From Desulfomarina profundi (GTDB taxonomy: Bacteria > Desulfobacterota > Desulfobulbia > Desulfobulbales > Desulfocapsaceae), in the NCBI RefSeq assembly GCF_019703855.1, contig NZ_AP024086.1:3678501-3742500 (forward strand): 64,000 nucleotides of DNA, given 5' to 3'. A program made the position numbers and the translations under genes. Shown in pieces: positions 1 to 7,368 of this stretch (positions are counted from its first letter, which is position 1; every line of letters begins with the position of its first letter). The notes below the pieces were generated by a model. That model did no database searches. It was not told the DNA's origin and was given only the letters and a program-made list of their open reading frames with translations.

Positions 1-1
1 T

Positions 2-1054
2 GCCACATGTACGGTCATGGCAGTTGATGACCCGAAAATAATCCACAGGAATTATGCCGTACAGCTCAACGGTTCTAGGATTGTCAGACTTGTCGAAAAA
101 CCAGATAAGGTTGAAAACAACCTGCTGGGTTGTGGTACGTTTCTCCTCAATCCGCCGGTCTTTGACCTCCTGGAGAAAGCGTTCAGAAAATCCCCGGATA
201 ACTATGTTGAATTTGTCACCTTTCTCGATAAACTCTGCTCACAAAAACCGGGTGTTTCCTGTTTTCAGCTGAACGGAACCTATGTCAATATAAACGACAG
301 AGATTCCCTCAATCTTGCACGATTCTACGAGAGAAACAAGTCGTTTTCAAAGAAAACAATCTCTCTGATTCTTTATTCCGAGGGAACAGAAGAAAACCTC
401 CCCCTGGCCGTACAGCAATACGGGAAAATCAAAGCCATCACATCCATCCATGTTGTCCTTCCTCATGAAAATAAGATTGCCAATACCGTTAAGGGGATGG
501 ATGTCACATTTCTCACCTGTCCTCCAAGCATGACGCTCTACGGTGAAAAATTGAAATATGGTATGGACAGAGTGCCTGGGGATATTCTTATTTTAGCTGA
601 GGCGGCCTATACTTTTCCGGCCCATGATATAGATAAACTCTTGTGCTACCTGAAAGAAGCAGACATGGTTGCCGGAACCAGAACAACACGGCAACTTATC
701 ACCCGGGGTTCAGATATGCAGGGAACCGTGAGACTGGCCAATATATTCCTGGCAAAGGTGCTTGAGCTGTTCTGGTGGAGTTACGAACCCCGGCTTACCG
801 ATGTCGGATGCACATTCAGAGCAGTATGGCGCTCGAGCTATGAAGAAATAAAGGACCAGCTGGCTGAACGAGGTCCCGCATTGTTAACTGAAATGGTTAT
901 TGAAATATTGCGAAACAGAAATAGAATTGTCGAAATACCGGTAAACTATTCCAACAAATATCAGGCAATGCATGGAAAATATCGCAACTACAGAACATTC
1001 TTTTCAATTTTCAAGGTAATGCTGAAAAAACGCCTGCAGATATCGAGTCACTGA
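2..1054 (+). CDS. Nucleotidyltransferase / family 2 glycosyltransferase fusion (5' partial)
   Basis: The reading frame is open to the left edge, so the N-terminus is missing. The first ~105 visible residues resemble the C-terminal half of a sugar-phosphate nucleotidyltransferase (VEKPDKVENN, then GCGTFLLNPPVFD). Residues ~110-345 resemble a GT2 glycosyltransferase of the dolichyl-phosphate-mannose-synthase type (SLILYSEGTEENLPLAVQQY; LTDVGCTFRAVWRSSYEEI; a C-terminal basic segment). Where GT2 enzymes usually carry a D-x-D metal motif this protein reads AEAAYTFP, so that motif looks altered. The likely role is sugar or lipid-linked glycan transfer at the inner membrane. A polytopic membrane protein follows 82 bases downstream in the same direction. 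The domain assignment is from motif resemblance; substrate unknown. Confidence 0.7.
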   Translation, partial: ATCTVMAVDDPKIIHRNYAVQLNGSRIVRLVEKPDKVENNLLGCGTFLLNPPVFDLLEKAFRKSPDNYVEFVTFLDKLCSQKPGVSCFQLNGTYVNINDRDSLNLARFYERNKSFSKKTISLILYSEGTEENLPLAVQQYGKIKAITSIHVVLPHENKIANTVKGMDVTFLTCPPSMTLYGEKLKYGMDRVPGDILILAEAAYTFPAHDIDKLLCYLKEADMVAGTRTTRQLITRGSDMQGTVRLANIFLAKVLELFWWSYEPRLTDVGCTFRAVWRSSYEEIKDQLAERGPALLTEMVIEILRNRNRIVEIPVNYSNKYQAMHGKYRNYRTFFSIFKVMLKKRLQISSH

Positions 1055-1080
1055 TAGTTGAACACGCTTCAGCGTGGCTT

Positions 1081-1117
1081 TAACCCGTATGCCTGAACTG
1101 ATGAAAAATGTGGGTTA
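1081..1117 (+). repeat. Short remnant of the 225-bp repeat family (end sequences only)
   Basis: This 37-base stretch starts TAACCCG and ends GTGGGTTA. Its right 27 bases (CCTGAACTGATGAAAAATG and following) match the right end of the full 225-bp element at 7003-7227 with one change in the GCGGG block. It looks like an internally deleted derivative with the two ends joined. It lies between the glycosyltransferase fusion and the membrane-protein gene. Confidence 0.6.
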
Positions 1118-1136
1118 ATACTTTCCCGGAAAAAAA

Positions 1137-2465
1137 ATGACTACCTTTTTCAAAACATACTGGTCTTCCAGAAAACTGTACGCTCTCGGCTGGAAACAGT
1201 TTTTCAGCACCAACCGGACCCTGTTGCTCTTCTCTTTTTTCACCTTTCTTTCGGTATTGCTGTTGCGGTCATGGTTTCACTTTACCCATCCCGGTCTTTA
1301 TGTGGAGGACACCAGTCACTATTTCAATTATTTTTATGGGGATATAAGAGGGTTTAAAAGTCTGTTGCACAATCCAAACGGATATTTAACCATTCTGACA
1401 AACACCATCGCACTACTGACAGCAAAACTTGATGTTCGCCTGCAGCCGACAGTCTACCTCTTGACCAGTACCACCATGACCATAGCCGCCGTCATGGCCC
1501 TTCCATGCTCAGGTCTTTTGAAAAACAGATATATTCTCTTCTGCAGCCCTTTTCTGCTTGGGCTATCCGGAATAAACCACCTGTTTTACTATACAACACT
1601 GACATACCTTATTTATGTGTCGGTTATTCTTCTCTTCAGCCTTCTTTTCTGGGAAACAGGAGACAGCAACCTCGGAACAGGCCTGCTCTTTATCTTCCTT
1701 TCGCTCCTCATCTGGTCCGGCCCCTTCTCGGTTCTTACTGTACCTTTTTCCCTGATGTTTATCCTTTTTTTCAAAGGAAAAACACGGTTTTTGCTTGGCC
1801 TGATGGTCGTTGCCATATTCTACCTTCTCTGTGTAACCGACAAGACCATTATGCTGAGCAATATCTTCCATGGAGCCATCAGGAGGATATGGTTCAATAC
1901 CCTCATCCTCAACGTCTTTCTAATGGAGGCAAGGCATGTTGTTACCCCGAAAATCGAAATCTTCTTTACTCTGTTTTTCACAGGAATACTGTTTTTTTTC
2001 AGAAAGGATTCTTTTTACCTGAAAATTGCACTGCTGCTTTTCATCTTGATCAACGGCTCTCTTGCGCTCCTGTTCTTAAGCAAAAAATACCTGCTCTACC
2101 AGACACTTCTTCCCTGTTACCTTTTTATTCCTCAATTTTTCTGGCTCTTTTTCCTGCTTTTTACCGCCGACAGATTCCTCGTTAACCACAGGAAACTCGT
2201 ACACATGGGCATTCCCATTGCCTGCTGTTTTTTCGCTTTCATTCTCTACGACAACCTCCACCATCCGGAAAAATGGGAAATCTCCCGAATGCCGGCACTT
2301 CCCCGTTTCCTTGAAGTGGTTCACAACAATGAAATGCACCACTGGGAAAAAGAAAACAAACTCAAAATCATAACCACTCCAGGCCGGGGCTCATTCAGAC
2401 CTACTGCCAAAGTAGGAAAACGGGGAGATGATACAACCGAGGTCGAATTCATTCATGTAGAGTAA
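1137..2465 (+). CDS. Polytopic membrane protein of unknown function
   Basis: The 442-residue protein is very rich in Phe, Leu and Ile, with roughly ten hydrophobic segments between residues ~25 and ~385. It ends in a charged soluble tail of about 60 residues (HHWEKENKLKI onward). The overall look, including an early acidic loop (GLYVEDTSHYFNYF), recalls membrane glycosyltransferases or O-antigen/lipid-modification proteins, but I see no motif that proves it. It follows the glycosyltransferase fusion in the same direction, which fits an envelope-glycan role by context only. No convincing Shine-Dalgarno beyond the purine run ggaaaaaaa just before the ATG. Confidence 0.65.
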   Translation: MTTFFKTYWSSRKLYALGWKQFFSTNRTLLLFSFFTFLSVLLLRSWFHFTHPGLYVEDTSHYFNYFYGDIRGFKSLLHNPNGYLTILTNTIALLTAKLDVRLQPTVYLLTSTTMTIAAVMALPCSGLLKNRYILFCSPFLLGLSGINHLFYYTTLTYLIYVSVILLFSLLFWETGDSNLGTGLLFIFLSLLIWSGPFSVLTVPFSLMFILFFKGKTRFLLGLMVVAIFYLLCVTDKTIMLSNIFHGAIRRIWFNTLILNVFLMEARHVVTPKIEIFFTLFFTGILFFFRKDSFYLKIALLLFILINGSLALLFLSKKYLLYQTLLPCYLFIPQFFWLFFLLFTADRFLVNHRKLVHMGIPIACCFFAFILYDNLHHPEKWEISRMPALPRFLEVVHNNEMHHWEKENKLKIITTPGRGSFRPTAKVGKRGDDTTEVEFIHVE

Positions 2466-3155
2466 GTTTCTGTATCTCAAAATAGCTCTCGCACACACGC
2501 CATCGTATATTGACGTCCCAGAGCCACATACCAAATTCATTTCTGCTTTTTTTCTGAAAAGGTGGCCTCGGATCCAGTCCCACCAGTTCCACAATGAGTT
2601 GTCGCAGTGGTCTCCCTGTCTCCTGTTCATAACGGGCACAGAATATCTCAGCCTCACGGGTAAAACGCACAGCCATCGTTGAAATTTTGATCTCCGTATA
2701 GCCATCCTCTGCTCCGCTGATACAGTCTGAATAAGGGATATACGGTTTAATATCCACAACCGGAGTACCATCCAACAGATCCACACCTGCCAGATCAAGA
2801 AATAATTTCCCCTTTTCCCTGCGGATTCCAGCAAGTCTCACTGCAGACATGCCAAGATGGTTCGGTCTGTGGGGAGATCGACTCGCAAAAACCCCCACTC
2901 TTTTTTTCCCACCTAGCCGGGGGGACGAACAGTTACTTTCCATCCTTCATCAACAGCACGGTGAAAATAAAACTGGACCCACACATGGGAAAAATTCTCA
3001 AGCTCCCGAACCATTTCTTCCCGGTCGAAAGGCGGCAGCAATTCCAGCGAGGCTGTTACTGATGGTGCCATCCCCGGTTGACGGGGAATTCCGAATTTTT
3101 CCTTCAGGCAGGAATGAACAACACCCACTCTTTTTACAGTAAATTGTACGTCCAT
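2449..3155 (-). CDS. trmO: tRNA (N6-threonylcarbamoyladenosine-37-N6) methyltransferase TrmO, interrupted by a frameshift
   Basis: TrmO uses S-adenosylmethionine to methylate t6A37 in tRNAs that read ACY codons. The N-terminal part (MDVQFTVKRVGVVHS, KEKFGIPRQPGM, FSHVWVQFYFH, TVRPP) and the C-terminal part (RLGGKKRVGVFASRSPHRPN, GMSAVRL, DGTPVVDIKPYIPY, DPRPPF, NIRWRV) match the single ~235-residue family protein but lie in two frames. They join exactly after TVRPP at the G-run 2919-2924 (read as Cs in the gene); one extra base restores one protein ending at 2449. The start is chosen at 3155, with CGAGGTG just upstream. The tail overlaps the end of the preceding membrane-protein gene by 17 bases, convergent. 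I judge the break more likely a sequence error than real decay. Confidence 0.85.
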
Positions 3156-3164
3156 GACACCTCG

Positions 3165-3251
3165 GTAACACAAATTTAAAAAAAATATTATTATTCTTGA
3201 CAACAACCATACTGTGCTGTTACGGTAACACAACATTAAAAATCGTAACAC
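3165..3251 (+). promoter_or_regulatory. Three GTAACAC half-sites ahead of the metal-uptake operon
   Basis: GTAACAC occurs at 3165-3171, 3225-3231 and 3245-3251. The middle copy is also part of a small palindrome, GTTAC-G-GTAAC (3219-3229). The last two are exact direct repeats 20 bases apart (13-base spacer). The set lies in the intergenic region between divergent trmO and cbiM, which holds the cbiM promoter. Repeated half-sites before a nickel/cobalt transporter suggest an operator for a metal-sensing repressor such as NikR; that is inference, and no nikR gene is visible in this window. The leader is too short for, and shows no sign of, a cobalamin riboswitch. Confidence 0.5.
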
Positions 3252-3302
3252 TGCCTGAAAACAGTGTCAATCAGAACAGTTTAAGGTCAGGAGCTGTATT
3301 TC

Positions 3303-3914
3303 ATGCATATTTCAGAGGGTGTCCTCTCCACACCCGTTCTTATCACTGGGGGAGCAGTTGCCTTTGCGGGCACGGCTGTTGGTCTGAAAAAACTCAATTA
3401 TGATAAAATAATGAGTGTCAGTCTGCTTACTGCAACATTTTTTGTCGCTTCACTGATTCATGTCCCCCTGGGTCCCGGGAGTGTCCATCTTATCATGGGA
3501 GGACTGATGGGACTCCTTCTCGGATGGAGCTGTTTTCCCGCCATTCTCGTAGCCCTTTTTCTCCAGACTGTTTTTTTTCAATTTGGTGGCCTGACTGTCC
3601 TTGGAGTTAATACCACAATCATGGCTCTCCCGGCCCTTCTCTGTTACTACCTCTTCCGCCCCTGGCTCAAAAATAACGGTAATAAAAGAAAAATAGCCGC
3701 TTTCGGTTGTGGTTTTCTTTCCATCCTGCTCTCATCCATCCTCCAGGCTGTCGCTCTTACAATTACTGACAGTGGTTTCTGGCATGCCGCTCAACTTGTC
3801 ATCGCAGCCCACATTCCGGTTATGTTTATTGAGGGAATTATTACCATGTTTACCATATCCTTTCTGGCAAAGGTGCAACCTGAATTTCTGCAGATCAGCA
3901 AACAGGAAGAATAG
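3303..3914 (+). CDS. cbiM: ECF-type nickel/cobalt transporter substrate-binding membrane subunit (CbiM/NikM)
   Basis: The 203-residue protein begins MHISEGVLS. In CbiM/NikM proteins the mature N-terminal Met-His coordinates the metal, which fixes the start at 3303. About six or seven hydrophobic segments follow, with the family-typical HVPLGPGSVHLIMGGLMGLL segment near residue 55. It is the S-component that binds Ni2+ or Co2+ in the membrane and docks on the CbiQ/CbiO energising module encoded downstream. It is the first gene of a five-gene plus-strand operon ending at 6947. The presence of NikL- and NikK-like partners makes nickel the more likely substrate. Confidence 0.92.
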   Translation: MHISEGVLSTPVLITGGAVAFAGTAVGLKKLNYDKIMSVSLLTATFFVASLIHVPLGPGSVHLIMGGLMGLLLGWSCFPAILVALFLQTVFFQFGGLTVLGVNTTIMALPALLCYYLFRPWLKNNGNKRKIAAFGCGFLSILLSSILQAVALTITDSGFWHAAQLVIAAHIPVMFIEGIITMFTISFLAKVQPEFLQISKQEE

Positions 3915-3938
3915 CCCCTCCCGACAAAAGGTGATATT

Positions 3939-4627
3939 ATGATCCATATAAACAACTTCTCTCTGAAAATCCCATCACAAAAAATTTTTCCATCGCAGTC
4001 GGGACCTTCACTGTCTGTTGCAGTCCTGATGCTTCCAGTTATCCTCATATTACTTACGTCCCTGCCGGCCCGGGCACACAAGGTAAGAATTTTTGCCTGG
4101 GAAGAAGGTGGCATAATAAAAACAGAAGCGAAATTCAGCGGCGGAAAACCAGCGAGAAATTCAACTGTTACAGTGACCAGCCAAAAGGAAAATGAGGAAA
4201 TCCTGAAAGGAAAAACAGATGACAGGGGAGTATTTTCTTTTCCCATTCCGAAGAAAGCAAGAGACAACCAACTGAACCTCAAAATCACCATCAACAGCGG
4301 AGACGGTCATAAAAACAGCTGGCTGCTCAACGCAGAGGACTATCTTCCCGGAGTCAGCTCAACTCCCCGTAAAACTGAAAAAATGACAAAGGCTCCTCAG
4401 CGGAAACCGGATCAGGAGCAACAGTTGCCAAATGAAGTATTACTGCGAAAAATTATCTCTTCGGAACTAGACAGGCAACTCGGACCAATAAAAAGATCTC
4501 TGGCTCTCCAACAGGAAAAGCCGACTTCACTTCAGGATATCCTGGGGGAATCGGCTATATCCTTGGCATAGCCGGAATAGCCGCATATTTTCAAACAAGA
4601 AGAAAAGGGGAAAAAAAATTATCATGA
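3939..4627 (+). CDS. NikL-like accessory protein of the ECF metal importer, with a C-terminal frameshift
   Basis: The frame has a strong ribosome site (aaaggtgat) before ATG 3939, an N-terminal signal-like hydrophobic stretch (residues ~27-45, ending LPARAHK), a small beta-rich carboxypeptidase-regulatory-like domain and a charged linker. As read it stops at 4571 after QDILGESAISLA. Adding one G to the G-run 4544-4548 gives instead GGIGYILGIAGIAAYFQTRR, a single transmembrane helix with a basic tail, and a stop whose TGA overlaps the next ATG at 4624. That topology (signal, periplasmic domain, C-terminal helix) is what NikL-type accessory subunits have. Residues ~7-30 are encoded by a copy of the ~70-bp dispersed repeat. 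Confidence 0.75.
3960..4026 (-). repeat. Copy of the ~70-bp dispersed repeat inside the nikL-like gene
   Basis: Read on the minus strand this stretch contains CCCGACTGCGATGGAAAAA and then TGATGGGATTTTCAGAGA. It aligns with the copies at 20653-20728 and 29832-29904, which share an ACTGCGRCAGAAC-like core and a GGGATTTTCWGATAAA-like end. It is the only copy seen within an open reading frame, where it encodes part of the N-terminal extension before the signal sequence. Confidence 0.55.
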
Positions 4628-5406
4628 AACATGTCAGACAACTTACCTTCGCCGCAACACTTTTGTTTATTTTTTCCACCCAGAACTGCCTTGCCCATTT
4701 TGGCATGATTATTCCGGAAAAAAGTATCATTACCCAGGATAAGAAAAACGCAAAATTTGAACTTGCCTTTGCCCACCCTTTTGAAAACAAGGGCATGGAT
4801 CTGGAAAAACCTGAAAAGTTCACAATGACAGTCAACGGACAGACAACAGATTTAACAGACAACCTGAAAGCCACGACTTTCATGGGTCACAAAGCGTGGA
4901 ATACAGATATCTCCTTCAAACGTCCCGGTGTTTATGTCTTTGTCATGGAACCCCATCCGTACTGGGAGCCGGCCGAAGACATAAGCATTATTCATTACAC
5001 CAAAACAATAGTTGCCGCATTCGGCGACGATACAGGCTGGGATGAGCCTGTCGGTCTACCTACGGAAATCGTCCCCCTCACCCGCCCCTTTGGTAATTAC
5101 GCCGGAAACAGTTTTACCGGTAAGGTTCTTGTAAAAGGTAAACCCGCTGCAGGAGCTGAAGTTGAGGTGGAATACTACAATAAGGGTAATACCCTTCTGG
5201 CTCCAGACGACTACCATATCACCCAGGTGGTCAAGGCCGACAGCAATGGAGTTTTCACCTTTACCTGTCCTCGTGCAGGCTGGTGGGGTTTTGCAGCCCT
5301 GACTGAAGCCGACTACACCCTTCAGGATCCCGAAGAAAACGATAAGGGTGTGGAAACAGGCGCCGTTCTCTGGATCCACCTGGACAATTTTCAGAAACGA
5401 GATTAA
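4624..5406 (+). CDS. Periplasmic NikK-like (DUF4198) metal-transport accessory protein
   Basis: The 260-residue protein has a clear signal peptide (MKHVRQLTFAATLLFIFSTQ, then NCLAHFG), so it is exported. The mature part looks like a DUF4198 protein: an N-terminal HFGMIIPEKSII segment, a central FKRPGVYVFVMEPHPYWEPAED block and a C-terminal Ig-like domain (GKPAAGAEVEVEYYN, GVFTFTCPRAGWWGFAALTEA). Proteins of this family sit in nickel ECF operons as NikK, presumably passing metal to the membrane subunit. It is flanked by the nikL-like gene (restored overlap of 4 bases) and cbiQ (5 bases after the stop), so translation is probably coupled. Confidence 0.82.
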   Translation: MKHVRQLTFAATLLFIFSTQNCLAHFGMIIPEKSIITQDKKNAKFELAFAHPFENKGMDLEKPEKFTMTVNGQTTDLTDNLKATTFMGHKAWNTDISFKRPGVYVFVMEPHPYWEPAEDISIIHYTKTIVAAFGDDTGWDEPVGLPTEIVPLTRPFGNYAGNSFTGKVLVKGKPAAGAEVEVEYYNKGNTLLAPDDYHITQVVKADSNGVFTFTCPRAGWWGFAALTEADYTLQDPEENDKGVETGAVLWIHLDNFQKRD

Positions 5407-5411
5407 TTCCA

Positions 5412-6158
5412 ATGAACGAACGTTTTGCCGAAGGTACTTCATCACTGCACCGGAGAGATCCAAAAGCCAAAATCATAGCTGCCACAACTCTTGTCACTGC
5501 TTCTGCCATATCAAACAGTTTCACCGTGGCAGCTATGACTCTCCTGCTCGGGATTGTTCTTTTCCTCCTGACCGGGCTGCCGGCCAGGCTTGTCATGAAA
5601 AGACTGCTGGCGGTAAACAGTTTTACCCTGTTTTTATGGCTGACTCTCCCTTTTACCTACGATGGCATATCATTCACAGGGACCGGCCCGCTGCACGTTT
5701 CTTCCCAAGGTGTGCAACTGGCCGCCCTTATTTCTCTGAAAACAAATGGGATAGTACTGATTCTTATCGCCCTGCTCGGTACTTCGCGAATTGCAAATAT
5801 AGGCCACGCCCTGGAAGCTCTGCACCTCCCGGAAAGACTCTGTTTTATTCTTCTCTTTTCCTACCGTTATGTTTTCGTCATTCACCAGGAGTACCAGCGC
5901 CTTGTCCGTGCAGCAAAGATGCGCTGCTTTGTCCCGGCAACCACCATCCATACCTACCGCACATTCGGTTACCTTTTCGGTATGACCCTGGTAAAAAGCT
6001 GGAATCGTGCGGCCCGGGTTCACCAGGCCATGGTGCTGCGCGGGTTTGACGGACATCTCATCCCCCTCTCCAGGGATATATATACACGAGGTGACACAGT
6101 TTTTCTGCTTATCAGCACAGCACTCACACTTCTTCTTATTCTGGCTAACTTCGTATGA
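5412..6158 (+). CDS. cbiQ: ECF transporter transmembrane T-component CbiQ/NikQ
   Basis: The 248-residue protein has several hydrophobic segments and the coupling-helix signature near residue 200 (AARVHQAMVLRGFDG), matching the A-R-x-R-G-type motif by which T-components contact the ATPase. Another typical stretch is RYVFVIHQEYQRLVRAAKMR (about 155-175). It couples ATP hydrolysis by CbiO to metal passage through CbiM. The start ATG lies five bases after the nikK-like stop, consistent with an operon. Confidence 0.9.
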   Translation: MNERFAEGTSSLHRRDPKAKIIAATTLVTASAISNSFTVAAMTLLLGIVLFLLTGLPARLVMKRLLAVNSFTLFLWLTLPFTYDGISFTGTGPLHVSSQGVQLAALISLKTNGIVLILIALLGTSRIANIGHALEALHLPERLCFILLFSYRYVFVIHQEYQRLVRAAKMRCFVPATTIHTYRTFGYLFGMTLVKSWNRAARVHQAMVLRGFDGHLIPLSRDIYTRGDTVFLLISTALTLLLILANFV

Positions 6159-6218
6159 CCTGCACTCCTACGGTCTTTCTTCTTGCCAGAGACGGAAAAA
6201 TTGTGTAGCTCTCTTTTC

Positions 6219-6947
6219 ATGACAACCACACCTATTATAGAACTGAGAAATATCTCTTACAGTTATCCCCAGGCTCCAAAGCCAATTCTCAAAGATCTGA
6301 ATTTCTCAATAACAGAGAAAAACTACGGCATTGTCGGCTCCAACGGTTGCGGAAAAACGACCTTTTTTCAAATTATTGTTGGACTTCTAAAACCGGACGA
6401 AGGGGAGCTCCTGTTCAAGGGAGCACCCGTCACAGATAAAACCATGCTCAGGGCTCTCAGAAAAGATGTCGGTTTTCTTTTCCAGAGCTCTGATGATCAG
6501 CTTTTCTCACCGACAGTTATAGAAGATGTCGCCTTCGGTCCTCTTAACCTTGGCTACCAACCAGCCGAAGCCAGAGAACTTGCCCTTGAAACTCTGAACA
6601 AACTGGGACTTTACGGTTTTGAGGAAAGAATCACACACAGGCTTTCAGGGGGAGAGAAAAAACTGGTCGCTCTTGCCACCATCCTGGCCATGAACCCAAA
6701 GGTTCTGCTTCTTGATGAACCGACCAACAATCTGGACCCCGAAACAAGGGAGCGTCTCATTACGATTCTGCAGGGACTGGACCAGAACCAGATCATTATC
6801 TCCCATGACTGGGATTTTCTCAACAAGACAAATTCTGTCCTTTTCCAGATAGAGCATGGACATATCCACAGGTGTGAAGAAGACCATATTCACGTTCACA
6901 GTCATATCCATAAAGCAGGAGCACATCCCCACCGCCATGAACATTGA
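6219..6947 (+). CDS. cbiO: ECF transporter ATPase CbiO/NikO with a histidine-rich tail
   Basis: This is a complete ABC ATPase: Walker A GSNGCGKTTF, Q-loop FLFQSSDDQLFSP, signature LSGGEKK, Walker B VLLLDEPTNNLDP, and H-loop IISHDWDF. It energises the CbiM/CbiQ importer. A TTG at 6183 in the same frame would add 12 residues, but ATG 6219 starts just before the conserved PIIELRNISYSY and is preferred; neither has a strong ribosome site. The last ~30 residues hold about nine histidines in a His-x-His pattern (HGHIHRCEEDHIHVHSHIHK, then AGAHPHRHEH), a probable Ni/Co-binding tail. It is the last gene of the operon. Confidence 0.92.
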   Translation: MTTTPIIELRNISYSYPQAPKPILKDLNFSITEKNYGIVGSNGCGKTTFFQIIVGLLKPDEGELLFKGAPVTDKTMLRALRKDVGFLFQSSDDQLFSPTVIEDVAFGPLNLGYQPAEARELALETLNKLGLYGFEERITHRLSGGEKKLVALATILAMNPKVLLLDEPTNNLDPETRERLITILQGLDQNQIIISHDWDFLNKTNSVLFQIEHGHIHRCEEDHIHVHSHIHKAGAHPHRHEH

Positions 6948-7002
6948 CACCCATTGACGGGTTGTGTCTCTTCAACCCTCACGGACAACACCGAACCCCC
7001 CA

Positions 7003-7227
7003 TAACCCGCATTTCTCATGAGCATTGTGTCAATTTTGAGATGAGCTGTAAAATACAAATAATTAGCCAACTATCAGTAGTCGAACAAAATTGACACAAT
7101 ATTCACCCAAGGTCAGCCCAGGCGACGCCATCTTCTGCAATATTTCAAGAGTAAATATAGACCACTATTATTTACTCTTGAAAATTTTGTAACTGACGCC
7201 GCCTGAACTGATGAAAAATGCGGGATA
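7003..7227 (+). repeat. 225-bp repeat element, copy 1 (MITE-like, two internal hairpins)
   Basis: The element starts TAACCCGCATTTCTCATGA and ends TGATGAAAAATGCGGGATAA, giving imperfect terminal inverted repeats. Inside are two perfect 15-bp inverted repeats: 7024-7038 with 7086-7100 (ATTGTGTCAATTTTG), and 7143-7157 with 7169-7183 (TTTCAAGAGTAAATA). An inverted copy of the same length lies at 19943-20167. It fills most of the 6948-7368 gap between cbiO and the large kinase-like gene. No ORF or transposase is inside. The right end is partly echoed at 7237-7254 (aaaaatatgcaggataacc). Confidence 0.85.
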
Positions 7228-7368
7228 ACCCTCGCAAAAATATGCAGGATAACCTGTTATAGTTTTTTTGAATCTGGTAAACTGCCAGGAATTTTGCATT
7301 GCAGAAACCTGAATCCGCAAGCGATCAATGGTGATGGGAGTTGTTTCTCTTGAACAATTTGATTATCC

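Noticed and set aside
3156-3302. Possible cobalamin riboswitch before cbiM
   Set aside because: The leader is under 150 bases and I see no B12-box or the expected stems; the GTAACAC repeats explain it better.
5348-6049. 233-codon open frame overlapping cbiQ
   Set aside because: It lies in another frame across the well-supported cbiQ gene and has no recognisable family features.
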